DNA of 64,000 nt from Rhinopithecus roxellana (GCF_007565055.1 NC_044561.1:29653483-29717482); one strand, 5' to 3'. Shown: positions 21,905 to 36,317, counted from the stretch's first letter. Program-made: numbers and translations. The notes: generated by a model not told the origin, from the letters alone.

Positions 21905-22085
21905 TAGCATTTTTGCTCAGTAGCATGGTGGCACACACCTGTAGTCCCAGCTCTTCAGGAGGCTGAGGTGGGTGGATCACCTGAGCCTGGGGGGTTGAGG
22001 TTAAAAGCAGTGAGCCATGATCGCACCACTGCATACCACCCTGGGCGATAGAGTGAGATCCTGTCTCAGAAAAAAAAAAAAGAAA
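21905..22085 (+). mobile_element. Alu monomer (FRAM/AluJ-like right arm)
   Basis: 'gcatggtggcacacacctgtagtcccagctcttcaggaggctgagg...gatcgcaccactgcatacca...gtctcagaaaa' is a single Alu right-arm unit with an A-tail at about 22,070. It is old and diverged. It is absent from the matching point in the first duplicated block. Confidence 0.8.
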
Positions 22086-22639
22086 GCAAAAAACAAAGAA
22101 ACATTTTTTAAAAGTTAGAATAGTGTGAAAATGGAATAGGCTGTCTTGTAAACATTTCTATCCGGAAGTTGTTGAAGAATTTGCATCTTCAGTTACTAGA
22201 AAAGTCTGAGTAAATATGTGCATTCAAAACTTGGGCTTAATTAATTCATTCACATTGTTCACTTCTACTTTGTAATTTAGTGATTCTGTAATAAAAAATA
22301 ATTGAAGGTTGGGTCAGGGCAACATGAATAAGAATAATGTGACTCAAAAAGTCAGAAAAAATTATGCCCGATTCTATTGTAGAGTTAGGAAGGAGTATAT
22401 CCTGTTCAAAGTGAGCTTTGAAGCATCTACCTACTGTTAGAGTCAGTATTTCTGGATTTCTGGGATCTGTACAGAAGATGCGACTCAAAGCAGGGAAAAG
22501 AGGAACAAGATCAGTAAAGCCGTTGCAGAGGAACTCATAAATGCGTTCAGGGATTAATGCTATAATGAATATGGTCTGTTTCAGTTCTTGAAGGGATATA
22601 GCGACCTACTCACAGTGGATGCTGAGAGATTATGAGATA

Positions 22640-23600
22640 TAATACGGTAATAGTTCAGTTGCCCTGGGAAACAGTCATCTCATTCTGGTAACTCTTCAAG
22701 GACAGTTGAGGTGCTGATCATTTGCCAGGATTATGTATTGAATGCCATATTTCTTTGCAACTTATTCCTTTTGTTACTTTGGTTTAATAGCACAATTGCT
22801 CCTTAAAACTCAGTTTTCTTACATATAATGTGGATAAAATATCTTCTCAAAGTTTTTGGGAGGTTCACATTTCATAATATTTCCAAAGGCAATTTGCATA
22901 ATGTGAATTTTTGTAAGAACTCTTCATTATAATGAATTTCTTTGCTCTCTGGGAGGCTGCAAAGGGAAAGCAGTAATCAGAGTTTAAAGAGACTAATTAA
23001 TACATTTATGCACAGGACTCTAAGACATATTCCCTGTAATTAGTGATAGATGTTCTATAATTAACATTTATATTTTCTTAAATCTCCAGATGTAACATCT
23101 AAAATTGTGAATATAAGCAAAATAGTCATACTCTTCAATATGACCTTTTTTCCTATGATACTAATCTTTTCAGTGATATCAAAATTTGAAATAAGGATCT
23201 TAATTGTTTTCCATTTAAAATCATAGAATGTTTTCCAACAGAATGTTTTCGAGTAGTAGATATACACTTTCCATAATTGTGGAATTGAATATACGTTATG
23301 ATTATAAGTCCAGTGAATTGATGCAGTGGTCTCAGCAATAATTTAGTGTATCAAATGCTTTCATCACATTGCAGTTAGTTTAGCTTTAAGATAATTTTCT
23401 CAGGATTTGTATTTGTTTTCTTCATTAATGTTCAATTAATAGGAATTGAGCAAATGATTGGGGTACATATTATCACACACATTTTAAGTTGATGCTCAAT
23501 TAGTTGAATAATGTTTTTCATGTTTGTTCAGTTTATAAATGGTGGAGCTAGGATTCTGACCGAGTTCTCTCTAATTTCAGAAGATTTTCCACTTTATAAA
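22640..23600. other. No gene recognised
   Basis: A/T-rich unassigned DNA. The short minus-strand open frames at 23,061-23,338 are not convincing as genes. Confidence 0.5.
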
Positions 23601-23608
23601 CACTTGTA

Positions 23609-24014
<406 letters not shown>

Positions 24015-24399
24015 TCATAGTGAGAAGCTGGGATAGCACTTCAGTCACTATATTTTGTAGGGGAAGTAACCATACTTAATGGGACTAAAAAGAACCTAAA
24101 AGTTTTTATAGTAACTAAAAATGCTATAAAAAATCATAACATATTTAAGTTTAGTTTTGAATTAAAATTTTCTAGAAAGACATTAAATCCTGAAAGTAGA
24201 ACAACCAATTTAGGAAAACGAATTTTTGCAATTTTGGCATGAGGCAAGGGAAATGAATTTTCATTGGGAAATAATTGTAACCAAAATGAAAGAAGGGCTC
24301 CAAAATAGAAAAAGCAAAACAAAACAAAACAGTATTCCTTAAATACTTGCAATATTCTAATTGTGGCAAATGCTGACAAGCAAGGATTTGAAAATAAGT

Positions 24400-26050
24400 C
24401 TGAAAATTACTACTTGGGATATTCTGAAGATAGGAGAATCAGTACCAGTAATCAGAATGTTAAATTTATTCTAAGATCAAGAGATATAAAATGCAACTGG
24501 GATGTGAATCAATGTAATTAGACATTGAAACACTATTACAAATTTATCATGAAAATTTGTCATTGAGGACATGTTTTGAGATAAGTAAATTTCTACTGCA
24601 GAAACGCACACATTTTTCTAAGATTAATATTATGTGGCAAACAAAACTCAGATATCCTTGATTAAAGTGAAAATCTTCATAAGAGCAGTAGCTGTTTTCT
24701 GAAAATTGATATGTGCCATCCTTTTTCAAAATTCTGAAGGTTGTAAGTGACATGTAAGCTTCAACTATGGCTCAGATTGCATATTTAGGTGAGAAAAAGT
24801 CTTTGATAGAGTTAAATAATTCTTACCTTGAAGTATTTGAAATAAAATACAATAGAAGAAAACTGTTTAAATATAATAAAGGATTTTAACCAAATAGCAA
24901 AAGCAGCCTATTTTTATCTACTTCAGCCAAATAAAAAAGCAATTTTAGTTATTATTAAGAAGCAGACAGGTTAGCAGCTGCCAACATCATTATCAAGTGC
25001 AAAGAGAGAAGAAAATAAAATAACAGGAAAAAAATTGGAAAAAAGAAATAATCTTTTTGATGATTATATCTTTATGTGCAAAGAAAACTAGAGCTACTAA
25101 AGTAAAACAAAAATACTATAATTAATCAGAAAATTTGTAAGATGTATGAGCACCAGAAAAATAGGTTTAAAAAGATTTTCTGCTTACCTACATTTAGAAA
25201 TGGAGATGATTTTGATAATGTGCTATAAGTACACAATGCTCAGGAAAAGCTAAAAAGAAAGTTTCAAAGACTAAATTTGCACAATACTATAATAGAATAT
25301 CTTATGAAAGAAAAAAAAAGAGCTGAAGAAATGGAAATGCAGATTTCATCTTGACTGAAAAGATCTATCATAAAATTTAAATCTTCTAAATTGATATGTA
25401 AATTAAGACATCTACTGGATTCTTTATTCAATAAAATTATTCAAAATGTACATAAAATACATAATCAGGACTCAAGGACTCTCATGAGAAATAAGAATAT
25501 TGTTTTGGTTTAAGAATAGAAAAATAAAAATGAATATAAATGAATAGAAATACATCTCAGTACTTTTGAGAATAGAAGGTAAACTTTATAGTACAGTACA
25601 ACATGGTGAAAAATAATTATTTGAGAAATAGTGCCAATACAACTGACCTTTCATCTAGAAAACAATAAAAGTGGATCTTCAGTTAAACTATCTGTAAAAA
25701 ATATTGCAGAAAGATGAACAGTTTAAATATAAAAAGTGAAGTGAAAAGATAGACAAAGCAAAATGAAAATAAAAAAAGCCCTCTGCAAAAAAGGAAAACC
25801 GAGGGAGTACACATCCACATCCACACACAACATGCACAGATACAAATGCACACGCATTATACACACACACGTACATATACACACACACAGTGGAGACCTC
25901 TATCATGAACATAAACCTAGCGGCTATGAATGAAAGCATAGATCAATAGGGAAAATAGAGAAATATTAATGTCTTAGTATATAGAAAGTTATATAACTCA
26001 ATAGAAAAATAGGCAGATGATTATAAGTTGACATTCTATGTAACAGAAGT
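24400..26050 (+). mobile_element. A-rich tract, probably degraded L1M
   Basis: Strong A bias on the + strand with scattered L1-like phrases, for example the stretch near 25,600-25,720 ('aacaataaaagtggatcttcagt'). Too diverged for certain assignment. Includes an AC-rich microsatellite at about 25,800-25,890. Confidence 0.35.
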
Positions 26051-27035
26051 ACAATAGACCAAACATATTAAGATATTCAGATCCACTCGTGGTTAGGAAA
26101 ATTCAAAATAAAATAAACTGTACTGTTTTAATTTTATTTATCATCAGGCAGGTAACAGTTTTTACAGTTGTTGCTGGCAGGGAGGTGTGGAAACTAACCA
26201 GCGTGCTTGGGCAGTGCTGGTGAAAGTGGTGCCTCTGGCTCCTGTTGAGTCTGTGGGGAAGGAGTCTTCTCTGGCTGTCCATACAGTTCTAGTTTCTTTG
26301 GTTATACACTATCTAGTGATTTAAGGTGCCATTTATTTTCATCCCAGATTGTGAATTCCAACACATTCTATATATTTGACTTCATCTTCTTATATACAGT
26401 TTCCTTCTTTGTCCTTGTATGCAAATACTCTTCCTCACAATATAAGTTTGAGAGTCACTTTCAAACTGGTTTACTGTTAAGTACTTACGTATCAATAAAG
26501 AGATTTCAGTTTTTAGAATTTATATTTTATTTTTGGAAGATATTATAAAAACAGACATTCAGAAAAAAACACTTATATTTGTTGATTCTCATTGTTGTGA
26601 TCATGAAAATAGAGCTTAGAATGAGATTTCTAATAAAGTTTCCTTTGTGATAGGAAGTCTGCTTTTTGTATATCTTAGAACATTTATTTGTTGTAATCCA
26701 ATGAATGATTAACTTTTATAACATAATCATTTATTGGTTGTAAGTCAATAATAGGTTACCTTTTATAAGCTAATCAACTATAGTATTGCTTATTTGCTTT
26801 TAGGTAAAATTACGCATCCATTCTCAAACATTTCAAAATTTCTGCTTAGTTCTTGACACTTAAAAGTGGACGCACATCTGCACTCAGTGCATTTTACAGC
26901 AGGAGACAGAGTACGTTTTGCTGTTTGTTGTGCTTTGATTTTTATACTGGCAGCTTTTGTGATAAGAAATAATGGCTTTAGTGTGGTGATGAAGAGAGAC
27001 TGCAGTAGCAATAACACGATTTGAAATATTTGCCC
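26051..27035. other. No gene recognised
   Basis: Unassigned DNA. A slightly more GC-rich patch lies at 26,150-26,300 with no recognisable coding pattern. Confidence 0.5.
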
Positions 27036-28098
<1,063 letters not shown>

Positions 28099-28109
28099 AA
28101 TATTAATAA

Positions 28110-30660
28110 TAAAAAAAGGAGAAGGTATTTGTAGAATTAGAAAAGAAAGTGAGGGAAGAGATAATATCAGTAAAAATCTTAAAGTGAAGAAAGAAAGAAA
28201 ATAATATGAATAAAAATGCATCAGTGATAGAGATAGACATGAAAAATATAATATTGAATCCAATAAATAGTCATGGTGAACAAAGTGACCAGAAGATGAT
28301 AGCATCCAATTAGATGTTGTCCAGAAGATGATGGCACTCCAAAATAAGCATAACTGGTATTTTCAATGAAAACAATTGAAAAAAAAAAAAAGGAAGGAAA
28401 ACATTCAATGGTACTAGTAGATGAAAATTTTATTAAGTTGAAAAAATTAAATATATTGATAACAAGAGTTGTCAAAGTTCATCAAGATAAATGAAAAGCA
28501 GAAACAACAAAGCATATCTTACTGGGATTATTGAACTTCATGAATAAACCGAAACCTACATGGGACTAGGGAAAGTCACCTAAAGAGAAGAGTAACAATT
28601 CTGTCCTTTTCTTCCATAGCTAGGAAATCAGAAGGAAATAGAATATGAACTACAATATCTTGAAGAAAAGAGTTGCTACATCAAGAATTTTAACCTTACC
28701 CCAATATTGTTAATAGATTGAGATAACATTAAATTATTTTCGAATATGCAAACCTCCAGGAAGGATTACTAATGTAACTTGGAAAATGGAAAAACAAAGC
28801 AAAGTAAAGCAATTAAAAAAAAAACCCAAAACTACTTGAAGATATACATTACTCAACTAAAGGCTGAATAAAACAAATAATTGATAAATAGGAGAGCTTT
28901 GGTTCCAAGGGGTAATGTTGAATATTAAAACCATTTAAACATACAGTTTAGTATAGATAATTAACATATGTCTAAAACCTAAAGAAATAAATTAAGTGCT
29001 AAGAGTAAAAATGATTAGAAAACTAGGAAAATGTTCGGTGAATATAACAATAAAAATAAAGGTAATTTGGGGATGTTGGAAATAGAAGAAACACAGACTA
29101 TAAAACAAAATAGAGAAAATAAAGGACACCAAAAAGAAGGATGTAAAACAAACTGTTATATTCAGAGACAGAAGTGAGATACAAATATACATGACAAACT
29201 TAGCTTTTCAAATAAATACATAAATTGAGTAAATACAAAAGCAAACTACAAATACTATTACATAATTTCTGTGAGACACACATGTAAAAATCAGAAGTTA
29301 AAAATTAAAGGTGAAGATTAGTCATCAAATGGAACAAATATTAAAATGCTTGTAATTTTAATATGAAACTTTAAATAAATGTGACATGTTTAAACAATTA
29401 CAAAGGAGGTTTATATTTTACTGAAATGTAACTCAACAAGTGACATAGTATTGAAACCTATAAAGTCAAAACCAAAGTAAATATTGTATCTAGAGATATT
29501 GGCAGAAAGTCAGTACTAGTACGAAACTAATTGCCTCCTTTAGTCCTTGAAAGATTATATTGAACACAGATAAATGAATGGGAAATTAAAAAGATTTCAA
29601 GAATATGTAATAAACTCTATCCACTACAGAAAATCTTTTAAGCACTTGTAAGTTTTTTTTTTAATTGAACATGAATATATTTCAAAAGATAGAATTAGTG
29701 TAGCTTACAGACACTGGGAACAATATTAGAAACTTAGAAATAAATAACAGAAGAAAAATAGTATTAAAAAATGTGAAAAGAAACAATTTTGTAGTCAAAG
29801 AAGAAAATAAATTAAAATTTAATAAGCAAGAAGACTGCATATAACAACCTCTGGTATATTGCCAAAGCTGTATTCACAGGAAAGTTATAGAATTAAGCAC
29901 CTTTATTACATTCTTGCTATATAAGAATAAAAATGGAACAAAAAAGATATTGAATTTGAAAATTTACAAAAGAAAAAATGAACATAAGAAAGCAGGAGAA
30001 AATAATAATTGAAGCTAAAATTAATGAATAGAAAACTGAAAAGCAGTATAAAGTATAATAAATCCGAGAGCTTTTTGTACCTTGGTGATAAATATCTAAG
30101 TGGTTTTTCAAAGAAGGAAAAAAAAAAGCCAAGCACACAAGTTAGGGATAAGTAAGAAGACAAAGCCAGCTGACAGAGAAGTCAAAGTTTTTGGGTAATA
30201 CTTTCTATTGATTTATGTTAAAAATGTTAAAATCTGGAAAAATGTATTTTCTTTAGGAAGACCTAAATTGCTGAATGTTGCTAAAATAGATAGGAAATAT
30301 ATGTAGTTTAATGTCTATGAAATTCTTGAGGAAATTGTTCAACACCTACCCCTAAAAGCTGTCCAGATAGCTTCAAAGACTTCTAGGAAGAGGCAATTCT
30401 GAAGAGTTCGAGTAATCTATAGATCACAGGAAAAGGTAGGAAGGCTTCCAAACTTGTGAAACTGAGCACAAAAATGATACCTTCACTTTGATAATATAGA
30501 CAAAAATGTAAACTATTATAGAAAACAGCTGTATTTTATATATAGTTACAATTATATTTCAAAAGACCCTTCCCTAAGCAGTGCTCACTCTAAAATTGCT
30601 GGGAGAGTGCATGTTGTGAATTCACACTGATTACTTTAAAGGAGAGGAAAATTATTCATT
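28110..30660 (+). mobile_element. Degraded L1M ORF2 tract
   Basis: Diverged sense L1 ORF2 phrases: 'aaagctgtattcacaggaaagttatagaattaagcacc' (29,865), 'gaagctaaaattaatgaatagaaaac' (30,011), 'gagctttttgtacctt...tttttcaaagaa' (30,067). Frames are heavily broken and the 5' limit is unclear. Confidence 0.5.
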
Positions 30661-30726
30661 CATGTTGCAAAGATATTTTTTAATTGATAAACTTTTAATT
30701 AATTTTGGATGTTAGTTAAAACTAAT

Positions 30727-33700
30727 TTTTTTTTTTATACTTTAATTTCTGGGATACATGTGCAGAATGTGAATGTCTATTGCATAGGTATACATGTGCC
30801 ATGGTCGTTAGCTGCACCCATTTACCTGTCATGTACAATATACATGTAAAATTTCTCCTAATGCTACCCCTCCCCTAGCCCCCCAGCCCCGACAGGCCCT
30901 GGTGTGTGACGTTCCCTCCCTGTGTCCATGTGTTCTCATTGTTCAACTCCCTCTTATGAGTGAGAACATGTGGTGTGTGGTTTTCTGTCCTGTGTTAGTT
31001 TGCTGAGAATGATGGTTTTCAACTTCATCCATGTCCCTGAAAAGGACATGAACTCATTATTTTTTATGGCTGCATAGTATTCCGTGGTGTATATGTGACA
31101 CATTTTCTTTATCCAGTCTATCATTGATGGGCATTTGGGTTGGTTTCAAGTCTTTGCTATTTTGAATAGTGCTGCAATACACATACTTGTGCATGTGTCT
31201 TTGTAGTAGAATGATTTATAATCGTTTGGGTATATACCCAGTAATGGGATTGCTGGATCAAATGGTATTTCTAGTTCTAGATCCTTGAGGAATAGCCACA
31301 CTACCTTCCACAATGGTTGAACTAATCTACACTCCCACCAACAATGTAAAAGCATTCCTATTTCCCCACATTCTCTCCAGCATCTGTTGTTTCCTGATTT
31401 TTTAATGATCACTGTTCTGACTGGCATGAGGTGGTATCTCACTGTGGTTTTGATTTGCATTTCTCTAATGACCAGTGATGAAAACATTTTTCATATGTTT
31501 GTTGGCAGCATAAATATCTTCTTTTGAAAAGTGTCTTTTTATATGCTTCACTCACTTTTTCATGTTTTTTTTTTTCTTATAAATTTGTTTAAGCTCCTTG
31601 TATATTCTGGATATTAGCCTGTTGTCGGATGGATTGAAAAAGCTTTCTCCCATTCTGCAGGATGCCTGTTCACTCTGATGATAATTTCTTTGGTATGCAG
31701 AAGCTCTTTAATTCAATTAGATCCCATTTGTCAATTTTGGTTTTTGTTGCCATTGCTTTTGATGTTTTAGTCATGAAGTCTTTGCCCATGCCTAGGACCT
31801 GGATGGTATCGCCTAGGTTTTTTTCTAGGGTTTCTATGGTTTTAGGTCTTATGTTTAAGTCTTTAATCCATCTTGAGTTAATTTTTGTGTAAGGTACAAG
31901 GAAGTGGTCCAGTTTCAGTTTTCTGCATATGGCTAGTCTGTTTTCCTAACACCATTTATTAAATAGGGAATTCTTTCCCCATTGCTTGTTTTTGTCAGGT
32001 TTGTCAAAGATCAGATGGTTGTAAATGTGTGGCATCATTTCTGAGGCCTCTGTTCTGTTCCATTGGTCTATATATCTGTTTTGATACCAGTACCATGCTG
32101 TGTTGTTTACTGTAGCCTTGTAGTGTAGCTTGAAGTCAGGTAGTGTGATGCCTCCAGATTTGTTCTTTTTGTTGAGGATTGTCCTGGCTATCTGGGCTCT
32201 TTTTTGGTTCCATATGAAATTTAAAGTAGTTTTTTCTAATTCTGTGAAGAAAGTCAGTGGTAGTTTGATGAGGGTAGCATTGGATCTGTAAATTACTTTG
32301 GGCAGTATGGCCATTTTCACGATATTGATTCTTCCTATCCATGAGCATGGAATGTTTTTCCATTTGTTTGTGTCCTCTCTGATTTCCTTGATCAGTGGTT
32401 TGTAGTTCTCTTTGAAGAGGTCCTTCACATCCCTTTTAAGTTGTATTCATAGGTATTTTATTCTCTTTGTAGCAATTGTGAATGGGAGTTCAGTATGATT
32501 TGGCTCTCTATTATTGGTGTATAGAAATGCTTGTGATTTTTGCACATTTATTTTTGTACATTGATTTTTGTATCCTGAGACTTTGCTGAAGTTGCTTATC
32601 AGCTTAAGGAGTTTTTGGATTGAGACGATGGAGTTTTCCAAATATATAATCATGTTATCTGCAAACAGACAAAATTTGACTTCCTCTCTTCCTATTTGAA
32701 TACCCTTTGTTTTTTTCTCTTGCCTGATTGTCCTGGGCAGAACTTCCAACACTATGCTGGATAGGAGTGGTGAGAGAGGCCATTTTTGTCTTTTGCCGGT
32801 TTTCAAAGGGAATGCTTCCAGCTTTTGCCCATTCAGTATCATATTGGCTGCTGGTTTGTCATAAATAGCTCTTATTATTTTGAGATACATTCCATCAATA
32901 CCTAGTTTATTGTTTTTAGCATGAAGGGTGTTGAATTTTATCCAAGGCCTTTTCTGTATCTATTGAGATAATTATGTGGTTTTTGTCATCCATTCTGTTT
33001 ATGTGAAGGATTACGTTTATTGATTTGCATATGTTGAACCAGCCTTGTATCTGAGGGATGACGCCGACTTGATCGTGGAGTATAAGTTTTTGATGTGTTG
33101 CTGGATTTGGTTTGCCAGTATTTTATTGAGGATTTTCGCATCAATCTTCATGAAGGATATTGGCCTGAAGTTTTCTCTTTCTGTGTCTCTGCCAGGTTTT
33201 GGTATCAGGATAATGCTGGCCTCATAAATGAGTTAGGGAGGAGTCCCTCTTTTTCTACAGTTTGGATTAATTTTAGGAGGAATGGTACCAGGTCCTCTTT
33301 GTACCTCTGGCAGAATTCAGCTGTTAATCCATCTGGTTCTGGGCTTCTTTTTCATTAGTAGGCTATTAATTACTGCCTCAATTTCAGAGCTTGTTATTGA
33401 TCTATTCAGGGATTCAACTTCTTCCTGGTTTAATCTTGGGAGGGTATGTGTGTCCAGGAATTTATCTATTTCTTCTACACTTTCTAGTTTTTTTTTGTGT
33501 AGAGATGTTTATAGTATTCTCTGGTGGTGGTTTGTATTTCTGTGGGATCAGTGGTGATATCCCCTTTATCATTTTTTATTGTGTCTGTTTGATTCTTGTC
33601 TCTTTTCTTCTTTATCAGTCTGGCTAGTGTGCTATCTATTTGGTTCATCTTTTCAAAAAACTACCTCCTGGATTCATTGATTTTTTTGAATTTTTTTTGT

Positions 33701-34128
33701 GTCTCTATCTTCTTCAGTTCTGCTCTGATTTTAGTTATTTCTTGTCTTCAGCTAGCTTTTGAATTTGTTTGATCTTGTTTCTCTAGTTCTTTTAATTGTG
33801 ATGTTAGGGTGTCAATTTTAGATCTTTCCCATTTTCTTCTGTGGGCATTTAGTACTAATAATTTTCCTATAAACACTGCTTTAGCTGTATCCCAGAGATT
33901 CTGGTACATTGTGTCTTTGTTCTCATTAGTTTCAAAGAACTTATTTATTTCTGCCTTAATTTCATTATTTACCCAGCAGTCATTCAGGAGCATGTTGTTC
34001 AGTTTCCATGTAGTTGTGTGGTTTTGAGTGAGTTTCTTAATCCTGAGTTCTAATTTGATTATACTGTGGTCTGAGAGACTGTTTGTTATTATTTCCGTTC
34101 TTTTTAAATCAAATTCAGCATCCATTCA
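30727..34128 (-). mobile_element. 5'-truncated L1PA/L1PB, 3.4 kb
   Basis: The T-rich left end at 30,727 leads into antisense 3'UTR ('atactttaatttctgggatacatgtgcagaatg', 'ccccagccccgacaggccc'), then antisense ORF2 through the reverse-transcriptase region ('gtttttggattgagacgatgg', 32,612) to about 34,128 ('aaatcaaattcagcatccattcactg'). Conceptual ORF2 pieces of 113, 160, 147 and 125 residues survive, separated by frameshifts and stops. Not competent for retrotransposition. Confidence 0.9.
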
Positions 34129-34317
34129 CTGTAAAAAAAAAAGTGATTAGTAAAATTTGTGAGGAATATTCATCTTTTACAAGATGAATTTTAGCCTCAA
34201 GTTTATGGTTGAAATCCTAAAAATTCCCACAAATGAGTAATAAGATAATGGTGGCCACCATCATCATTTAAAAAAATTAATAATATAATAAGATGAAACA
34301 ATGCATGTAGCTAATGT

Positions 34318-34330
34318 AAGACTACGGGAG
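34318..34330 (+). repeat. Left target-site duplication of the TMEM14C retrocopy
   Basis: 'aagactacgggag' immediately before the GC-rich 5' leader. It matches 'aagactacgtgag' at 35,316-35,328 in 12 of 13 bases. Confidence 0.7.
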
Positions 34331-34936
34331 ATCTCCCCACCCCGCCACCGGGACGCAGAGTGTCCGCCGCCGCGTGTCCGGCGACACCTCGCTGTCATCC
34401 CCGCGGCTTTGCGCGCACTTGTAGACAGCCCAGGCCTTCGCGAGACCAGGCCTGGGGTAGTCTCCTATATGGACAGAGAAGAGAAGAATGCAGGACACCG
34501 GCTCAGTAGTGCCTCTGCATTGGTTTGGCTTTGGCTACGCAGCGCTGGTTGCTTCTCGTGGGATCACGGGCTATGTAAAAGCAGGCAGCGTGCCGTCCCT
34601 GGCTGCGGGGCTGTTCTTCGGCAGCCTAGCCGGCCTGGGTGCTTACCAGCTGTCTCAGGATCGAAGGAACGTTTGGGTTTTCCTAGCTACATCTGGTACC
34701 TTGGCTGGCATTATGGGAATGAGATTCTACCACTCTGGAAAATTCATGCCTGCGGGTTTAATTGCAGGTGCCAGTTTGCTGATGGCCGCCAAAGTTGGAG
34801 TTAGTATGTTCAACAGACCCCATTAGCAAAAGTCATGTTCCAGCTTGCACTGACGAAGAATTAAAAATCTGCATCTTCTACTATTTTCAATGTATTAACA
34901 GAAATAAGTGCAGCATTTTTGCATCTGACATTTTAC

Positions 34937-34970
<34 letters not shown>

Positions 34971-35315
34971 CACCAAACTTGGCAGAGGGGTGGAAAGTCA
35001 GTCATGATTACAGCCCTACAGAGGTGGCGAATATGTAACAGAAGAGCTTATAGAACCCTAATAGAGATTGATTCCTATATATTGATGTTATCTCTTCTTT
35101 CTGTATCTATAGGTAAATCTCAAGGATAAAATATTAGATGTCAACTTTGAGGGCCCTGAAATCCCATTCTGTGCTCTGAGGAACAGTGTGAAAAAAATCT
35201 CTTATGAGATTTAGAATATCTGTTCTTTCGCTCATCTTAGACCACAGACTGACTTTGAAATTACATTAAGTGAAATATCAATGAAAATAAAGTTTACTAT
35301 AAATAAATTTTAAAA
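34331..35315 (+). mobile_element. Full-length TMEM14C mRNA retrocopy
   Basis: Intronless copy comprising a CpG-rich 5' leader (34,331-34,487), the coding frame, and a 3'UTR of about 490 bases ending 'aatgaaaataaagtttactataaataaattttaaaaaa'. It is bounded by a 13-bp direct repeat. The A-run of 28 at 34,941-34,968 lies inside the 3'UTR and is not the insertion tail, because transcript-like sequence continues to the terminal AATAAA motifs (35,286 and 35,302). LINE-1-mediated retroposition. Confidence 0.8.
34488..34826 (+). CDS. TMEM14C: TMEM14C retrogene, intact frame (112 aa)
   Basis: The 112-codon frame from ATG (34,488) to TAG (34,824) is recognisable as TMEM14C. That protein is a small multi-pass protein of the mitochondrial inner membrane that helps deliver protoporphyrinogen during haem synthesis in erythroid cells. 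Visible features are [20 protein letters not shown] at the N-terminus, glycine-rich hydrophobic segments at roughly residues 8-30, 34-52, 62-80 and 86-106, and the end SMFNRPH. Compared with the human parent as I remember it, I count about five substitutions (positions near 24, 27, 43, 59 and 99), including Arg in place of Gly24 and Arg in place of Pro59. There is no stop or frameshift. No introns are present and the copy is flanked by a target-site duplication, so it is a retrocopy of the parental gene. Upstream ATGs at 34,301 and 34,470 are out of frame. Expression is unknown; neutral decay not yet visible is as likely as function. Confidence 0.8.
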   Translation: MQDTGSVVPLHWFGFGYAALVASRGITGYVKAGSVPSLAAGLFFGSLAGLGAYQLSQDRRNVWVFLATSGTLAGIMGMRFYHSGKFMPAGLIAGASLLMAAKVGVSMFNRPH

Positions 35316-35328
35316 AAGACTACGTGAG
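35316..35328 (+). repeat. Right target-site duplication of the TMEM14C retrocopy
   Basis: 'aagactacgtgag' directly after the terminal A-run, pairing with 34,318-34,330. Confidence 0.7.
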
Positions 35329-35504
35329 TTGGCTATTGACTCAGAAAACCTAAAAGAACACTCAAAAATATTAAAAATAAATAATAAATTTCTCAAGAGC
35401 ATCAGTCATAAATAAATACACCAAAAATAAATACCAATGAAATCTGGTAGTGAATACACTGGAAACAGGGTGAAGTCAAGACAGCAGACTCTTCACTCAT
35501 TTAT

Positions 35505-35700
35505 TTTACAGTTATGATTCTCCAACTTCAGCATGCATAAGAATCACTGGAGGCCCAGCTGAAACAGATTGCCGGGCCTCAGACATGCTGATTCCAGAGA
35601 TGCTGATTCGGTTTTTCCAGGTGGGGCTTGAGAATTTGCCTTTCTAACAAGTTTGTAGTGATCCTAATGCTGCTGGTTCCTGGACTACATTTGAATAACC
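35505..35700 (+). mobile_element. MER5A-like hAT transposon
   Basis: 'gattctccaacttcagcatgcataagaatcactggaggcccagctgaaacagattgccgggcc...gagatgctgattcggt...ggtggggcttgagaatttgcctttctaacaag...gtgatcctaatgctgctggttcctggactac' follows the MER5A consensus order. Confidence 0.8.
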
Positions 35701-36315
35701 TACAACTCTGTGAAGCTGAAGTCTTATCCAGCCGTGTTCCACAAAAAAGCAAGCCTTGCCATATCTTCAATACGCTTTCATGTGTGCTACCCCAGTGAAG
35801 TACACCTTCACATCCTGAAGCCCACTCCCTCATTGGGACTTCATAATCCAGCATTCATCCGTTTCCCACACTCACCTCTAAGTTTTGGAGGAAAACATTC
35901 ATCTGTTTCCCAACTTTACCTCTAAGTTTTGGAAGAAACATGGGTCCTCCTGTTTCTTCCGAAACTTAGAAGTAGTTAGAGAACAAAGGTAACAACTCCA
36001 CCATCAACCCTAATTCAATGTCATTGCCATTCCTAAAACTTAAAAGGAAGAGAAGATGGAAAAGAAAAGATAAGGAGTAAAGAAAACAGTCCAGAGAAGC
36101 TGAAAAGAAAGCCTCCAATACAGCCACGCCATTGATGGAGATGGTTTTTATCTGTAAGTTTCTCAGTCTTGCAGCATCCACTCCCCATGACTTCCAATCC
36201 CCTTGTACCTACTCATTGCTTTTCTCAGATACTGTGCTTTCAGATTCATTTGGTTTCAGATTCCTTGCTTTTCTCGGATATTGCACTTTCAGATTGATTT
36301 GAAGCTTTTGTTTAT
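35701..36315. other. No gene recognised
   Basis: Unassigned DNA with local near-repeats of 'cattcatctgtttccca' / 'cattcatccgtttccca' (about 35,850 and 35,898) and of 'ttgcttttctc(a/g)gatactg' (36,216 and 36,265). Otherwise nothing. Confidence 0.5.
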
Positions 36316-36317
36316 TT

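Larger units (their letters stand above)
17268..22630 (+). repeat. Large duplicated block, copy 2 (KRTAP-bearing)
   Basis: Counterpart of 4,012-9,690; see the landmarks there. It has a single KRTAP gene, but that gene carries about 1 kb of expanded repeat coding sequence. It also has an Alu monomer at 21,905-22,085 that is missing at the equivalent place in copy 1 (about 9,165-9,180). Confidence 0.85.

Noticed and set aside
34301..34804. 167-codon + frame overlapping the TMEM14C frame
   Set aside because: Starts in pre-insertion flank and reads the retrocopy out of frame; the 112-codon frame matches TMEM14C throughout.
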